Source: JAUYIW01 sp043818555 (GTDB taxonomy: Bacteria > Patescibacteriota > Patescibacteriia > UBA9934). Taken from it: 32,241 nt of DNA. Shown piece by piece: positions 19,997 to 27,599 of this stretch. The notes beneath the pieces are model-generated. The model worked only from the letters and a program-made list of their open reading frames with translations. It did no database searches and had not been told where the DNA came from. The DNA is taken from contig JBDRFP010000001.1 of NCBI GenBank assembly GCA_043818555.1, forward strand, positions 1-32,241. Reading direction: 5' to 3'. Positions within the stretch are counted from its first letter, which is position 1, and the number at the start of each line of letters is the position of its first letter. The position numbers and the translations under genes were made by a program.

Positions 19997-21124
19997 ATGC
20001 AACTGGCGAGGCTGGCGAGGCAACTACAACGGTTTGATTGGGTGCTTTTGCTTTCGGCACTTGTGCTATTCGCATTTGGGATTTCCGCGATCTACTCGGT
20101 TGAACTTTCGCGCGAAAGCGCTGATTTTCTTTTGCTAAAAAAACATGTCGTCGCTTTTGGTATCGGCTTCCTGCTAATGGCAATCATGGCAAACGCCAAC
20201 CATTTGCAACTCCGGAGTTTTGGCAGGCTTCTCTACATTGTCGGCGTAGTTTTACTCGTTGCTGTGCTGATTTTTGGCACGGAACTCCGCGGAACAACCG
20301 GTTGGTTTGTAATCGGCCCGCTGTCGTTTCAGCCAGTTGAGTTTATGAAGCTGGCTCTTGCAGTGCAGCTCGCGCGTTACTTTGGCGAACACGCAAGGCG
20401 TCGATTCGCCTGGCGCGAGATTTTTGGCAGCGGCGCGCTTGTTGCAATCCCGGTATTTCTAACATCACTACAACCTGACCTTGGCAGCGCCTTTCTTCTG
20501 GTCGGGATGTGGGCAGTGGTAATGTTCTTTGCCGGTATCCGCAGCCGTCATGCCGCAATACTGGGTGTCCTGCTTATTATTTTCGCAATCGTGTCATGGT
20601 CATTTTTACTTCAGGACTATCAGAAGGAACGACTGGCCGTATTTATGAATCCTGAGCTTGACCCACTTGAGAGTGGCTACAATGTATCGCAGGCAAAAAT
20701 CGCCATCGGCTCCGGTCAGTGGTTTGGCCGTGGGCTGGGATTTGGATCGCAAAGCCAGCTTAAGTTCCTGCCGGAAAGCCAGACCGACTTTGTGTTCGCG
20801 GTTATTGCAGAGGAACTTGGTTTCTTTGGTGTGCTGGTAGTGTTAAGCGCCATAGGAGTTTTCCTGGCCAGAATTTTGATGATCGGCTATTATAGTCGCG
20901 ACCACTTCACAACTTTCCTGGCGATCGCAATTTTTGGAATCTTCTTCACCCAGATGTCGGTTAACATAGGAGTGAATCTGGCGATTTTTCCAGCCACCGG
21001 GGTAGGCTTGCCGTTTCTAAGTTACGGAGGCAGCTCGCTCGTAATGTCGCTTTTAATGCTCGGCATTGTTGAGTCGATAGCAGTACGAGTCAGGCCGGGA
21101 GACAGGCGTGGTATAATTTCGTAA
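19997..21124 (+). CDS. rodA: RodA/FtsW-type peptidoglycan glycosyltransferase
   Basis: 375 residues with about ten transmembrane helices. SEDS proteins polymerise glycan strands from lipid II, with a class B PBP as partner. Signature stretches are GTTGWFVIGPLSFQPVEFMK, LTSLQPDLGSAFLLVGMW with the PDLG motif and the catalytic-type Asp, YNVSQAKIAIGSGQWFGRG, FLPESQTDFVFAVIAEELGF and ATGVGLPFLSYGGSSLV. The length and the absence of a long tail fit RodA better than FtsW, but the two cannot be separated safely by eye. TAATAC lies six bases before the ATG, so the transcript is probably leaderless. No penicillin-binding protein gene is next to it. Confidence 0.92.
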   Translation: MQLARLARQLQRFDWVLLLSALVLFAFGISAIYSVELSRESADFLLLKKHVVAFGIGFLLMAIMANANHLQLRSFGRLLYIVGVVLLVAVLIFGTELRGTTGWFVIGPLSFQPVEFMKLALAVQLARYFGEHARRRFAWREIFGSGALVAIPVFLTSLQPDLGSAFLLVGMWAVVMFFAGIRSRHAAILGVLLIIFAIVSWSFLLQDYQKERLAVFMNPELDPLESGYNVSQAKIAIGSGQWFGRGLGFGSQSQLKFLPESQTDFVFAVIAEELGFFGVLVVLSAIGVFLARILMIGYYSRDHFTTFLAIAIFGIFFTQMSVNIGVNLAIFPATGVGLPFLSYGGSSLVMSLLMLGIVESIAVRVRPGDRRGIIS

Positions 21125-21186
21125 ACTTGAAAGGCAGGAGTTATTGAGCTATTGGATTACTAAATCACTCTCGCAGACCGCACAAC

Positions 21187-21474
21187 ATGCCCAAACATCT
21201 CGACACAATTTCCAACTGCCCATTTTGCGGAACTTCGTACAAGCTGACCGATGCTAAGCTGGTTAGTGGCGAAAGATCAAGGACGGTTCTGCATATGATG
21301 TGCGGAAAGTGCAGGCACGCAATGTTGCTTTCAGTTACAAGGCGCGAGGAGGGAATTATTTGTGCCGGCATGGTAAGCGACTGCGACCTTGAAGACATTG
21401 AGAAGTTTTATAAGGCTGAAAAAATCAGCATTGACGATGTAATCGAAACTCACCGGGTGCTGTCGGTACGGTAG
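21187..21474 (+). CDS. Small zinc-ribbon protein
   Basis: 95 residues. Two CxxC pairs (Cys11/Cys14 in CPFCGTSY and Cys39/Cys42 in MCGKCRHA) are spaced as in a zinc ribbon, followed by LLSVTRREEGIICAGMVSDC and an acidic helical end, DLEDIEKFYKAEKISIDDVI. There is no signal or membrane segment. I do not recognise a named family. It lies 62 bases after rodA on the same strand, with a short GAGCTATTG phrase between, and could be co-transcribed. A nucleic-acid or protein-binding role is the usual guess for such ribbons, without direct support here. Confidence 0.75.
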   Translation: MPKHLDTISNCPFCGTSYKLTDAKLVSGERSRTVLHMMCGKCRHAMLLSVTRREEGIICAGMVSDCDLEDIEKFYKAEKISIDDVIETHRVLSVR

Positions 21475-21477
21475 ACA

Positions 21478-21597
21478 AAAGTAGCCAGTAGGCAACATCC
21501 GGTAGTCAGTATCTGACAGTAAACAATCGCTTTTCAACAATAAACCTCTGTTCCAAAGAATAAACCTCAGTTTCTCGGAATAAACTCAGCTTTCTGG
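21478..21597. repeat. Phrase repeat plus three 20-bp units before rplY
   Basis: GTAGCCAGTAGGCAACATCC, GGTAGTCAGTA, then units at 21539, 21559 and 21579 beginning AATAAACCTC or AATAAACTCA. A weaker unit (GTAAACAATCGC) precedes them. Same arrangement as 1936-2054 before thrS. Confidence 0.6.
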
Positions 21598-21722
21598 CAT
21601 ATCCTTGACAGATTTGGCAAAATAATGTGAAATAGGCTCATCTAAAGGCTGAAAGTGATTGAGCTATTGAACGGCTCAGCCACTTAACCACTAAATAACT
21701 CAGCCACTGGCGAAACCCAAAT
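21598..21722. repeat. Promoter-like start and GAGCTATTGA phrases before rplY
   Basis: TTGACAGATTTGGCAAAATA at about 21606 could be a -35 region with AATAAT downstream. Then GATTGAGCTATTGAACGGCT, CAGCCACTTAACCAC and CTCAGCCACTGG are decayed phrases. No gene is seen. Confidence 0.35.
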
Positions 21723-22403
21723 ATGACCCAACTTACAATTCAGGCCGACACACGAACAACGACTGGCCGAAAAACTAATTCACTCAGAGCAGAAGGTAAG
21801 GTACCGGCTGTTGTTTACGGCTTTGAGATTGAGCCCATGAGCATCGAAATGGATCGTAACGAACTTGAAAGGCTTTTTGGTAACGCTGGCGGAAGCACAG
21901 TGGTTGAGCTAAATATGGGGGATGTTACGCACAGTGTACTTATCCAGGACATTCAGCGCGACCCTCTGACAGGATTTATTGTCCATGCTGATTTTCGCCG
22001 CATTGACCTTACGAAGAAAGTCGAGTCAACAATCGACCTCAGTCCTGTTGGCGAAGCTCCTGCGGTTAAGGAAGCTGGCGGAACTCTTATTCAGCCGCTT
22101 GAATATGTTGAAGTTCTGGCTCTGCCAAACGCCCTTGTTCGTGAAATCACTTTTGACATCAGCGGGCTGAAGACTTTTGACGATGTAGTGCGAATTAAGG
22201 ACATTTCGATTCCAGAAGGCATCGAGGTTTTGACCGACCCTGAAAATACCGTGGCTCTTGTGCAGCCGCCTCGTAAGATTGAAGAGCTCGAAGCGCTTGA
22301 CGAAGCAGTTGAAGAAAATGTTGAGAGCGTTGAGATTGAGGGTAAGAAGCCTGAGGAAGGCGAAGACGAAGGCGAGAAAGATAAGCGCGAAGAGAAAAAA
22401 TAA
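21723..22403 (+). CDS. rplY: Ribosomal protein L25/CTC (bL25)
   Basis: 226 residues, the long CTC/TL5 form. It binds 5S rRNA. The N-terminal L25 domain has LTIQADTRTTTGRKTNSLRA, EGKVPAVVYGFE and VLIQDIQRDPLTGFIVHADF; the C-terminal TL5-type domain has SPVGEAPAVKEAGGTLIQPL, VEVLALPNALVREITFDISG and IPEGIEVLTDPENTVALV. The last 40 residues are highly charged (EEGEDEGEKDKREEKK) and probably disordered. The stop codon lies one base before the start of the DUF3048 gene, so the pair forms an operon. No ribosome site is visible before the ATG. Confidence 0.95.
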   Translation: MTQLTIQADTRTTTGRKTNSLRAEGKVPAVVYGFEIEPMSIEMDRNELERLFGNAGGSTVVELNMGDVTHSVLIQDIQRDPLTGFIVHADFRRIDLTKKVESTIDLSPVGEAPAVKEAGGTLIQPLEYVEVLALPNALVREITFDISGLKTFDDVVRIKDISIPEGIEVLTDPENTVALVQPPRKIEELEALDEAVEENVESVEIEGKKPEEGEDEGEKDKREEKK

Positions 22404-22404
22404 A

Positions 22405-23496
22405 ATGGAACCATTGAAGAAAATTATAAGGGGGATAACAAAGAAGATCGGGTTTAATAAGCCCGCTTCTTTGATTTCAAAAGAAGTCTGGATTGGTGTG
22501 GCGGCGCTAATTATCGTAGCCGGCCTCATTGCCATATCGATCTACTCGACTGTGCGGCAGGTTACTCCTGAGATTGTTGAGGAGGTGGAAGCGCAAGTTG
22601 TGCCGCGCCATCCTTTGACCGGCGAAGTTCTCGATGCCGAAGTCGATGAGCTTCCGCAGGTGTTTGGAATTATGGTTGAGAATTCCGCTGACGCTTGGCC
22701 ACTCTCAGGAGTCGACGAAGCTTTCTTGGTGATTGAGGCGCCTGTTGAGGGCACGATCCCACGCTTTATTGCCTTCTTTATGGAAGGACAGGAGACTGAA
22801 AAAATCGGACCGGTGCGATCGGCAAGGCCGTATTACCTGGACTGGAATGACGAACTTGGCGCTGTTTACGGGCATGTTGGTGGTTCGCCCGAGGCGCTTG
22901 ATTTGATTAAATACGAAGGCGAAACTATTGACCTGAACCAGTTTTGGCAGAGCGAATATTTTTATCGTCAGAATGGTTACCGCTACGCTCCGCACAATGT
23001 TTACACAACGGGTGAGCTTTTGAACGAGTCGCTTGATGAGCTCGATCTTGATGACCCCGACTACGGAGTTTGGAATTTTAAGGACGATTCTCCAGTGGCC
23101 CAACAGGATGTCGAGTCGCTTAGAATCGACTGGACAGGTGGCAGCACGTACGATGTTTTCTGGGAGTACAATCCCGAAAGCAATGACTACACTCGTTGGC
23201 AGGGGCAGTATGAAATGGAGCTTGATGATGACGACACTGTTGTTGCGAACAACATCGTTGTAGTGGCAACTGACATTAAAATTATTGACTGGGTAGGCCG
23301 TCGACGCATTGTGACTGTTGGTGAAGGTGATGCTTTGGTGGCCCAAGATGGGGAAGTTTATTTGGCAAGGTGGGAGAAAGACTCGCGAACCGATCGTCTG
23401 CGTTTTTACACCGTAGACGGATTTGAGATCTCTTTGAACGCTGGAACGACCTGGATCGAGATCGTCGAGGATTTATCCAACGCAAGTTCGGAGTAA
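22405..23496 (+). CDS. DUF3048 (YerB-like) membrane-anchored protein
   Basis: 363 residues. A basic N-terminus (MEPLKKIIRGITKKIGFNKP) and one transmembrane helix at about 28-47 anchor a large extracytoplasmic part. The DUF3048 signature is clear: FGIMVENSADAWPLSGVDEA, EAPVEGTIPRFIAFFMEG, KIGPVRSARPYYLDWNDELG and, near the end, LYLARWEKDSRTDRLRFYTV-like and ISLNAGTTWIEIV stretches. B. subtilis YerB is the best-known member; the family has no established biochemical role. The upstream in-frame codons overlap rplY and are not used; ATG 22405 follows the rplY stop by one base. Two hairpins end the unit. Confidence 0.9.
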   Translation: MEPLKKIIRGITKKIGFNKPASLISKEVWIGVAALIIVAGLIAISIYSTVRQVTPEIVEEVEAQVVPRHPLTGEVLDAEVDELPQVFGIMVENSADAWPLSGVDEAFLVIEAPVEGTIPRFIAFFMEGQETEKIGPVRSARPYYLDWNDELGAVYGHVGGSPEALDLIKYEGETIDLNQFWQSEYFYRQNGYRYAPHNVYTTGELLNESLDELDLDDPDYGVWNFKDDSPVAQQDVESLRIDWTGGSTYDVFWEYNPESNDYTRWQGQYEMELDDDDTVVANNIVVVATDIKIIDWVGRRRIVTVGEGDALVAQDGEVYLARWEKDSRTDRLRFYTVDGFEISLNAGTTWIEIVEDLSNASSE

Positions 23497-23501
23497 ACAA
23501 G

Positions 23502-23564
23502 AACCTTCAAGGTTTCCGAACCTTGAAGGTTAAACTCGCTGGCGACCACAGGGTCGGCTTTTTT
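23502..23564 (+). terminator. Tandem hairpin terminator
   Basis: 13-bp stem AACCTTCAAGGTT with loop TCCG (23502-23531), then CGACC/GGTCG (23543-23556) followed by GC and six T. The order and spacing copy the pair at 1547-1611. Confidence 0.8.
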
Positions 23565-23569
23565 GTTTT

Positions 23570-23683
23570 CCCCTCCTTTTTAAGGTGGGGTTAGGGGTGG
23601 TTAGCGTTCCCCGATGCGCGATCGCGAAGCGTCGACAAGCAAGTAACCCCCCCCCTTTATCCCCCCTTGAAAAGGGGGGAACG
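23570..23683. repeat. C-rich/G-rich repeat pair, second locus
   Basis: CCCCTCCTTTTTAAGGTGGG with TTAGGGGTGGTTAGCG comes first, and the inverted relative AACCCCCCCCCTTTATCCCC with AAAAGGGGGGAACG ends at 23683. The order is opposite to that at 10774-10857. Confidence 0.65.
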
Positions 23684-23689
23684 AAATGA

Positions 23690-23718
23690 TTGACAAACAG
23701 CATCGATTTTGTTAGTCT
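23690..23718 (+). promoter_or_regulatory. Promoter of the 23800 gene
   Basis: TTGACA (23690-23695), 17-bp spacer, TAGTCT (23713-23718). The roughly 75-nt leader contains AGACCT/AGGTCT (23725-23763) and a consensus AGGAGG at 23790-23795. Confidence 0.6.
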
Positions 23719-23799
23719 CGGATTAGACCTTTTTCAATCCTGAGCATTTCGAAGACTAGGTCTGAGAGACGCGAAGGACAAACCTCAAAAGGAGGAAAC

Positions 23800-24420
23800 A
23801 TGAGTCAGAATGGAGAGCATGCGTACTACACGACCAAAGAGGCGAAGGGCAGAGCGAACAACGAGGCCGTAACCGCTATTGCCTTTGGCACTGCGATGAT
23901 CGTTGTAGGCGGTCTTTCCTACTTCATCATCCCCGCCTTCGTTTCCGATATCAATTCGTGCAACTTTTTCCAAGGCGTGGCTGCTGGCGCAGCCATACTC
24001 GGCGCGATGTACGGCGCGATCTACCTCCACATCGTATTCAGCGGAGGGCGCGACAAGGCGCTTGCGATCATGTTGAAGAGCGAGGAGGGTCGAAGACTGC
24101 TCGCTTGTGGCGACACGCTCGAGCAGTACATGGATGGTCTTACCCAGCTTGGTAAGAAGGGGGCCGAGCTTGAGTCCGCGCTGACGGAGCTCAGCGGATT
24201 CGACTGGCCGCAGATGATGAGCATCAAACCAGGTGAGTCGGAAGCGAACTTTGGCATTGTGAAGATGAATATTTCAGGATCCTTGCACAGACTGGTACTA
24301 AACCCGTACAAGGAAGGCCTTGAGGAGCATGCTGCTGACCTTGCCAAGCGCCAACGCGAGTACCTCGACAAGATCCGCAGGAAGCATCAGATTCCGGAGA
24401 ACGCAAAAGCGACGACCTGA
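23800..24420 (+). CDS. Unknown protein with two transmembrane helices
   Basis: 206 residues. A polar start (SQNGEHAYYTTKEAKGRANN) leads to two hydrophobic segments (AVTAIAFGTAMIVVGGLSYF at 23-45 and GVAAGAAILGAMYGAIYLHI at 58-78) and a long charged cytoplasmic-type tail with helical stretches (LLACGDTLEQYMDGLTQLGK, EEHAADLAKRQREYLDKIRR). I do not recognise it. It has its own TTGACA promoter, a structured leader, a strong ribosome site and a tandem hairpin terminator, so it is a self-contained cassette like the 3915 gene. The codon use is closer to that gene than to rplY or prfA. Confidence 0.72.
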   Translation: MSQNGEHAYYTTKEAKGRANNEAVTAIAFGTAMIVVGGLSYFIIPAFVSDINSCNFFQGVAAGAAILGAMYGAIYLHIVFSGGRDKALAIMLKSEEGRRLLACGDTLEQYMDGLTQLGKKGAELESALTELSGFDWPQMMSIKPGESEANFGIVKMNISGSLHRLVLNPYKEGLEEHAADLAKRQREYLDKIRRKHQIPENAKATT

Positions 24421-24423
24421 TAG

Positions 24424-24492
24424 CAACCCTGAAGGTTGCAGCAACCTTCAGGGTTGAACTCGCCGCTCGGACCGTGAGAGCAATCTCGCGGT
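24424..24492 (+). terminator. Tandem hairpin terminator
   Basis: Perfect 16-bp stem CAACCCTGAAGGTTGC with a single-base loop (24424-24456), then ACCG-GAGA/TCTC-CGGT (24471-24492) and TTTTAATTTT. Confidence 0.75.
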
Positions 24493-24541
24493 TTTAATTT
24501 TGGTTTTAGGGGTTAGGTTTTGGGTTTTAGGTTTTTTTGGG
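24493..24541 (+). repeat. G/T-rich GGTTTTAGG tract
   Basis: GGTTTTAGGGGTTAGGTTTT is followed by GGGTTTTAGGTTTTTTTGGG. At least five short G-runs lie in a T-rich strand. It may be a decayed phrase repeat; quadruplex formation is possible but untested. Confidence 0.4.
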
Positions 24542-24549
24542 GCGTTTAC

Positions 24550-24575
24550 CTGCTGACCTTCCGAGCAGGCTTTTT
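24550..24575 (+). terminator. Hairpin with short T-run
   Basis: CCTGCT/AGCAGG around GACCTTCCG, then CTTTTTG. GACCTTCCGAGCA recurs at about 19849 in another gap. Confidence 0.5.
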
Positions 24576-24594
24576 GAATCCCCTGCGGTCCCCG

Positions 24595-24728
24595 CGCCAA
24601 ATCTTCAGGCGACGGGGAACCCATGTCTTTCAAATTCTGACGAACAACCCCCAAGGTTGCAGCAACCTTGGGGGTTTATGAGGCGGAATTTGAAAGACAT
24701 GGGCGGAGTCCAGGTCAAAGATTTGGCG
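24595..24728. repeat. 134-bp composite inverted repeat
   Basis: Three nested perfect stems: CGCCAAATCTT (24595-24605) with 24718-24728, CCCATGTCTTTCAAATTC (24620-24637) with 24686-24703, and AACCCCCAAGGTTGC (24646-24660) with 24662-24676. Unpaired stretches of 14 and 8-9 bases separate them. It could be a structured RNA or a small mobile element. Confidence 0.7.
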
Positions 24729-24730
24729 TA

Positions 24731-24849
24731 GGCCGAGCTGAGATCGGCCGTATGGGGCAAAACCGAAACGTCTTTTCTTTTCTCCACTTTTCTTTGGATG
24801 AGCACAGAAAAGTGGACTGGGGGGTCTGGGGGTAGCAGCCTACCCCCAG
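24731..24849. repeat. Three further perfect hairpins
   Basis: GGCCGA/TCGGCC (24731-24749), TCCACTTTTCT/AGAAAAGTGGA (24783-24816) and CTGGGGGTA/TACCCCCAG (24826-24849, then GGGCTTTTC). No gene is seen up to the prmC stop at 24920. Confidence 0.6.
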
Positions 24850-24919
24850 GGGCTTTTCGAATAAGATTCCTCGACTCGGCTGGTGGACGGCCTCGCTCGA
24901 GATGGTGAGGGGGAGAAGA

Positions 24920-25804
24920 TTACAGCTTCACGATGACAATTCGAGGTAATCCTGCTAAATCTCGCGCAACTTCGGTCTCAGCAGAAGGGAAGTACTCACG
25001 AACCATCGCGGGCGCGGATAATTCCTGCGATGGATCGATCTCGATTAGAATATGAACTTCGGCAGGGAATACATCGCGATTTTCGCGGATCTGCCTCATG
25101 AGATCGCGATAAAACTCCAGTCCATCAACTCCTCCAATCAAAGCGTTCTTAGGTTCGAAATCTCTAACATCAGGATCTAAAAACTGCCAACGAGCAATTC
25201 GAATGTAGGGCAAGTTTGCGCAAATCAGAGCGTGCTGCTCCTGCGATATTTTTACATTGCGTTCAAAAAACGGCTCAAGCAGGTTGCCCTGCATGAACGA
25301 AATCAAATGCTCAACTCCATGCCGAGCAGCATTTTGCCTTGCGACTTCAAGCGCGCCTTCGCTAATGTCGGCCGCCACCAAAGGCAGGCCAGTCTCGGCA
25401 GCCAGTGTAACGGCAATTGCTCCAGAACCTGTGCCAACATCAATAATCATTGAATCTGGCCGAACCGACTCCTTGGCAATGTCAATCATTATTTCCGTTT
25501 CCGGCCTTGGTATTAGCACATCAGAAGTCACTTTAAAATCACGACTGTAAAATTCCTTCTCGCCGACAATGTAGGCGATAGGTTCGTGGGCAGCCCGACG
25601 ACGAATAAAATCCTGAAACTGCTCGAGTACGGGGTCGTAGACAGGGTCGTCAAAATGAGTAAACAGGTAGGCGGTTGGTTTGTTGATGCAACAGGCAAGA
25701 AGCACCTGGGCGTCGAGCATTGTGTTCGACTTGCCAAAGTGCTTTTCATTTTCAGTAGCTTTAAGTTGTTCTCGACCCCAGTTTAGGGCCTGCATGATTG
25801 TCAT
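24920..25804 (-). CDS. prmC: Release factor glutamine methyltransferase
   Basis: 294 residues. It methylates the Gln of the GGQ motif in release factors. The N-terminal helical domain ends with EPIAYIVGEKEFYSRDFKV, then VLIPRPETE at 96-104, the SAM motif IDVGTGSGAIAVTLA at 121-135 and the substrate motif ANLPYI at 196-201. The family motif is normally NPPY; here the first Pro is Leu. NLPY is seen in some Patescibacteria PrmC proteins, so it need not mean loss of activity. The gene follows prfA, its substrate, on the same strand, separated by 85 bp of CAGTAG phrase repeats. A second ATG at 25795 is an alternative start. Confidence 0.93.
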   Translation of the reverse strand: MTIMQALNWGREQLKATENEKHFGKSNTMLDAQVLLACCINKPTAYLFTHFDDPVYDPVLEQFQDFIRRRAAHEPIAYIVGEKEFYSRDFKVTSDVLIPRPETEIMIDIAKESVRPDSMIIDVGTGSGAIAVTLAAETGLPLVAADISEGALEVARQNAARHGVEHLISFMQGNLLEPFFERNVKISQEQHALICANLPYIRIARWQFLDPDVRDFEPKNALIGGVDGLEFYRDLMRQIRENRDVFPAEVHILIEIDPSQELSAPAMVREYFPSAETEVARDLAGLPRIVIVKL

Positions 25805-25889
25805 AGAAGCTGTAGTAGCCGGTATCCAGTAGTAAGTAGCCAGTAGGGTGAGATACTTGTTCGATACTGGATACTGACTACTTTTGTCA
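25805..25889. repeat. CAGTAG phrase repeat, prfA-prmC gap
   Basis: GTAGTAGCCGGTATCCAGTA, GTAAGTAGCCAGTAGGG and the inverse GATACTGGATACTGACTACT. The direct and inverse parts can pair. Confidence 0.5.
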
Positions 25890-26936
25890 TTAGATTTCTT
25901 GCTCAGCGAGTTTCAATTTTGCAATCACCGGTCCAATATCCCCATCTAAAATCCCTGGCAAGTTGTGCCACGATTCCTTGATTCGGTGATCGGTAACTCT
26001 ATCTTGTGGGTAGTTATAAGTACGTATTTTTTCTGACCGGTCGCCGGTTCCAATCTGGCCACGGCGTTTTGCGTCAAGCGTAGCCTGCTTCTTCTCCTGC
26101 TCGTACGCGAACACTCGCGCGCGGATAATGGAAAGCGCGCGTTCTTTGTTTTGCCGTTGAGAGCGCTCATCCTGGCAATACACCATAAGCCCGGTCGGAA
26201 TATGAATAATTCTAATGGCCGAGTAGGTGGTGTTGACTGACTGCCCGCCCGCGCCGGTAGAAGTTGTAGCTTCGATTTTCAAGTCGTTCGGGTCGATCTT
26301 CATTTCCTTCTCTTCGATTTTTGGAAGCACGGCTACTGTTGCGGTAGATGTATGGACTCGCCCTTGTTTTTCCGTTTCCGGCACGCGCTGCACACGGTGA
26401 ACGCCGGACTCAAACTTCATGTCCCCATACGCTCCCGCCCCAATAATGTCAAAAATAATTTCTTTAAATCCGCCAAGGTCATTTACGCTCTGTGATGCAA
26501 TTTCAACTTTCCATCCATGCGTGTCTGCATATTTGGAGTACATTCTGAAAAGGTTGGCTGCGAACAGGCCCGCTTCATCTCCGCCGGCTCCAGCTCGAAT
26601 TTCTATAATTGCGTCGTTATTGTCGAGCGGATCTGGCGGAATGAGCGCGAGCTTAACCGCCTCCTCAAGCCCGGGAAGCATTTGTTCAAGTTCGGCAATT
26701 TCGGCCTCGGCCAATTCGCGCATCTCCTCATCGCCTGCAGCCTCGCGCGCACCTTCCAGATCGGCCAGGGCCTTTCTATAGGCCTCGGCAAGGCTTAAGA
26801 TTTTTCCAACATGCTGATATTCTCGATTAGTAGCCTCGAGTTTTTTTGAATCGCCAATCACGCCTGGGTCTGCCAAGCTTTGTTCTAGATCAGATTGTTT
26901 CTGCCGATAGTCGGCCAAAGTTTTATCGATGTTCAT
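25890..26936 (-). CDS. prfA: Peptide chain release factor 1
   Basis: 348 residues. It reads UAA and UAG in the ribosomal A site and triggers peptide release. The codon-recognition tripeptide PxT is PET at 186-188 (RVPETEKQGRVHTS) and the catalytic GGQ is at 230-232 (TGAGGQSVNTT). The coiled-coil N-terminus (residues 1-100) and the C-terminal RTYNYPQDRVTDHRI stretch are complete. PET in place of PAT is within the PxT pattern and excludes RF2 (SPF). ATG 26936 is chosen over the in-frame TTG at 26951 because family similarity starts at MNIDKTL and because GGGTATG is the shared element end. TACTAT six bases before the ATG may serve as a -10 box. prmC follows. Confidence 0.95.
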   Translation of the reverse strand: MNIDKTLADYRQKQSDLEQSLADPGVIGDSKKLEATNREYQHVGKILSLAEAYRKALADLEGAREAAGDEEMRELAEAEIAELEQMLPGLEEAVKLALIPPDPLDNNDAIIEIRAGAGGDEAGLFAANLFRMYSKYADTHGWKVEIASQSVNDLGGFKEIIFDIIGAGAYGDMKFESGVHRVQRVPETEKQGRVHTSTATVAVLPKIEEKEMKIDPNDLKIEATTSTGAGGQSVNTTYSAIRIIHIPTGLMVYCQDERSQRQNKERALSIIRARVFAYEQEKKQATLDAKRRGQIGTGDRSEKIRTYNYPQDRVTDHRIKESWHNLPGILDGDIGPVIAKLKLAEQEI

Positions 26937-27075
26937 ACCCGGATAGTACAACTTCGCATGATGCCAGCGCTAAACCGGGGCATCATAGTTGTAGAGTTAA
27001 ATGTGTTAGTATGTTGAGATGTTACCCGATAGACATGTCCAATACTTCAATATCGAAGTTGTACTACCGGGCATA
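26936..27075. mobile_element. MITE-like inverted-repeat element, copy 2
   Basis: Ends CATACCCGGATAGTACAACT and AAGTTGTACTACCGGGCATA with TA at both borders. Inside are ATGATGCC (26958-26965) and GGCATCAT (26979-26986), then a stretch matching copy 1 (CTTCGATATTGAAG, GTCTATCGGGTAA on the minus strand). It fills most of the prfA-rpmE gap and contributes the prfA start codon. Confidence 0.65.
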
Positions 27076-27100
27076 CTCATCCATTTTAACATGTTTACAA

Positions 27101-27135
27101 ATTTAAAACGCCCCAATCTAAGATCGGCAGCGTTT
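27101..27135 (-). terminator. Terminator of rpmE
   Basis: Minus strand AAACGC...GCGTTT with an inner CC-ATC/GAT-GG stem, followed by TTTTAAATTTG. Confidence 0.7.
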
Positions 27136-27146
27136 CAATTGCATAT

Positions 27147-27440
27147 CTAAGCGTTGTCCGCCTTTGCCTTTTTTTCAGCTCTTGCTTTTGCGCGCTGGAT
27201 TTTTTTGGCAGCCTTTGCCTTGTGGTCGAGCGCTGTTCCGACTTTCCCGGCTCGCTCTTCAAATTTTTCAACGCGCCTGGCAGTGTCAACAATTTTCTGT
27301 TTGCCAGTGTAGAAAGGGTGGCACTTGGAGCACAACTCAACCGCGATTGACTCTACAGTCGATCCGGTAATGATTGTTTCTCCGCAAGCGCAAGTGATCT
27401 TTGCTTTTGTGTAATATTGTGGGTGGATGTCGTTTTTCAT
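27147..27440 (-). CDS. rpmE: Ribosomal protein L31 (bL31), zinc form
   Basis: 97 residues. It bridges the ribosomal subunits near the central protuberance. MKNDIHPQYYTKAKITCACG and VELCSKCHPFYTGKQKIVDT are family hallmarks, with four zinc cysteines at 17, 19, 37 and 40. A Lys/Ala-rich tail of about 25 residues (KAAKKIQRAKARAEKKAKAD) extends beyond the usual end and probably contacts rRNA. ATG 27440 is preferred over the upstream in-frame start at 27461, since the family begins with MK-xx-IHP. The gene lies upstream of prfA, a common neighbourhood in bacteria, but has its own terminator. Confidence 0.95.
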   Translation of the reverse strand: MKNDIHPQYYTKAKITCACGETIITGSTVESIAVELCSKCHPFYTGKQKIVDTARRVEKFEERAGKVGTALDHKAKAAKKIQRAKARAEKKAKADNA

Positions 27441-27599
27441 AAGATATTCTTGAAGTGCCAAAATGCTATCACGAGGGCCCGCCGTTTGTCAATGTTTTTT
27501 AATCACATAAGCCCTATAGGGCCAATATGACCAATGACTTTTACTTTTTACCCAAAGCCTGTAAGCTGTTCAAGCGATGTTCTTTCAAAGGAGACCAAA

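Noticed and set aside
20343..20558. Minus-strand frames inside rodA and other conserved genes
   Set aside because: They overlap well-supported genes and show no family motifs.
22258..22404. Longer N-terminus for the DUF3048 protein
   Set aside because: The extra residues are read inside rplY in another frame and are a basic low-complexity stretch; ATG 22405 directly after the rplY stop fits better.
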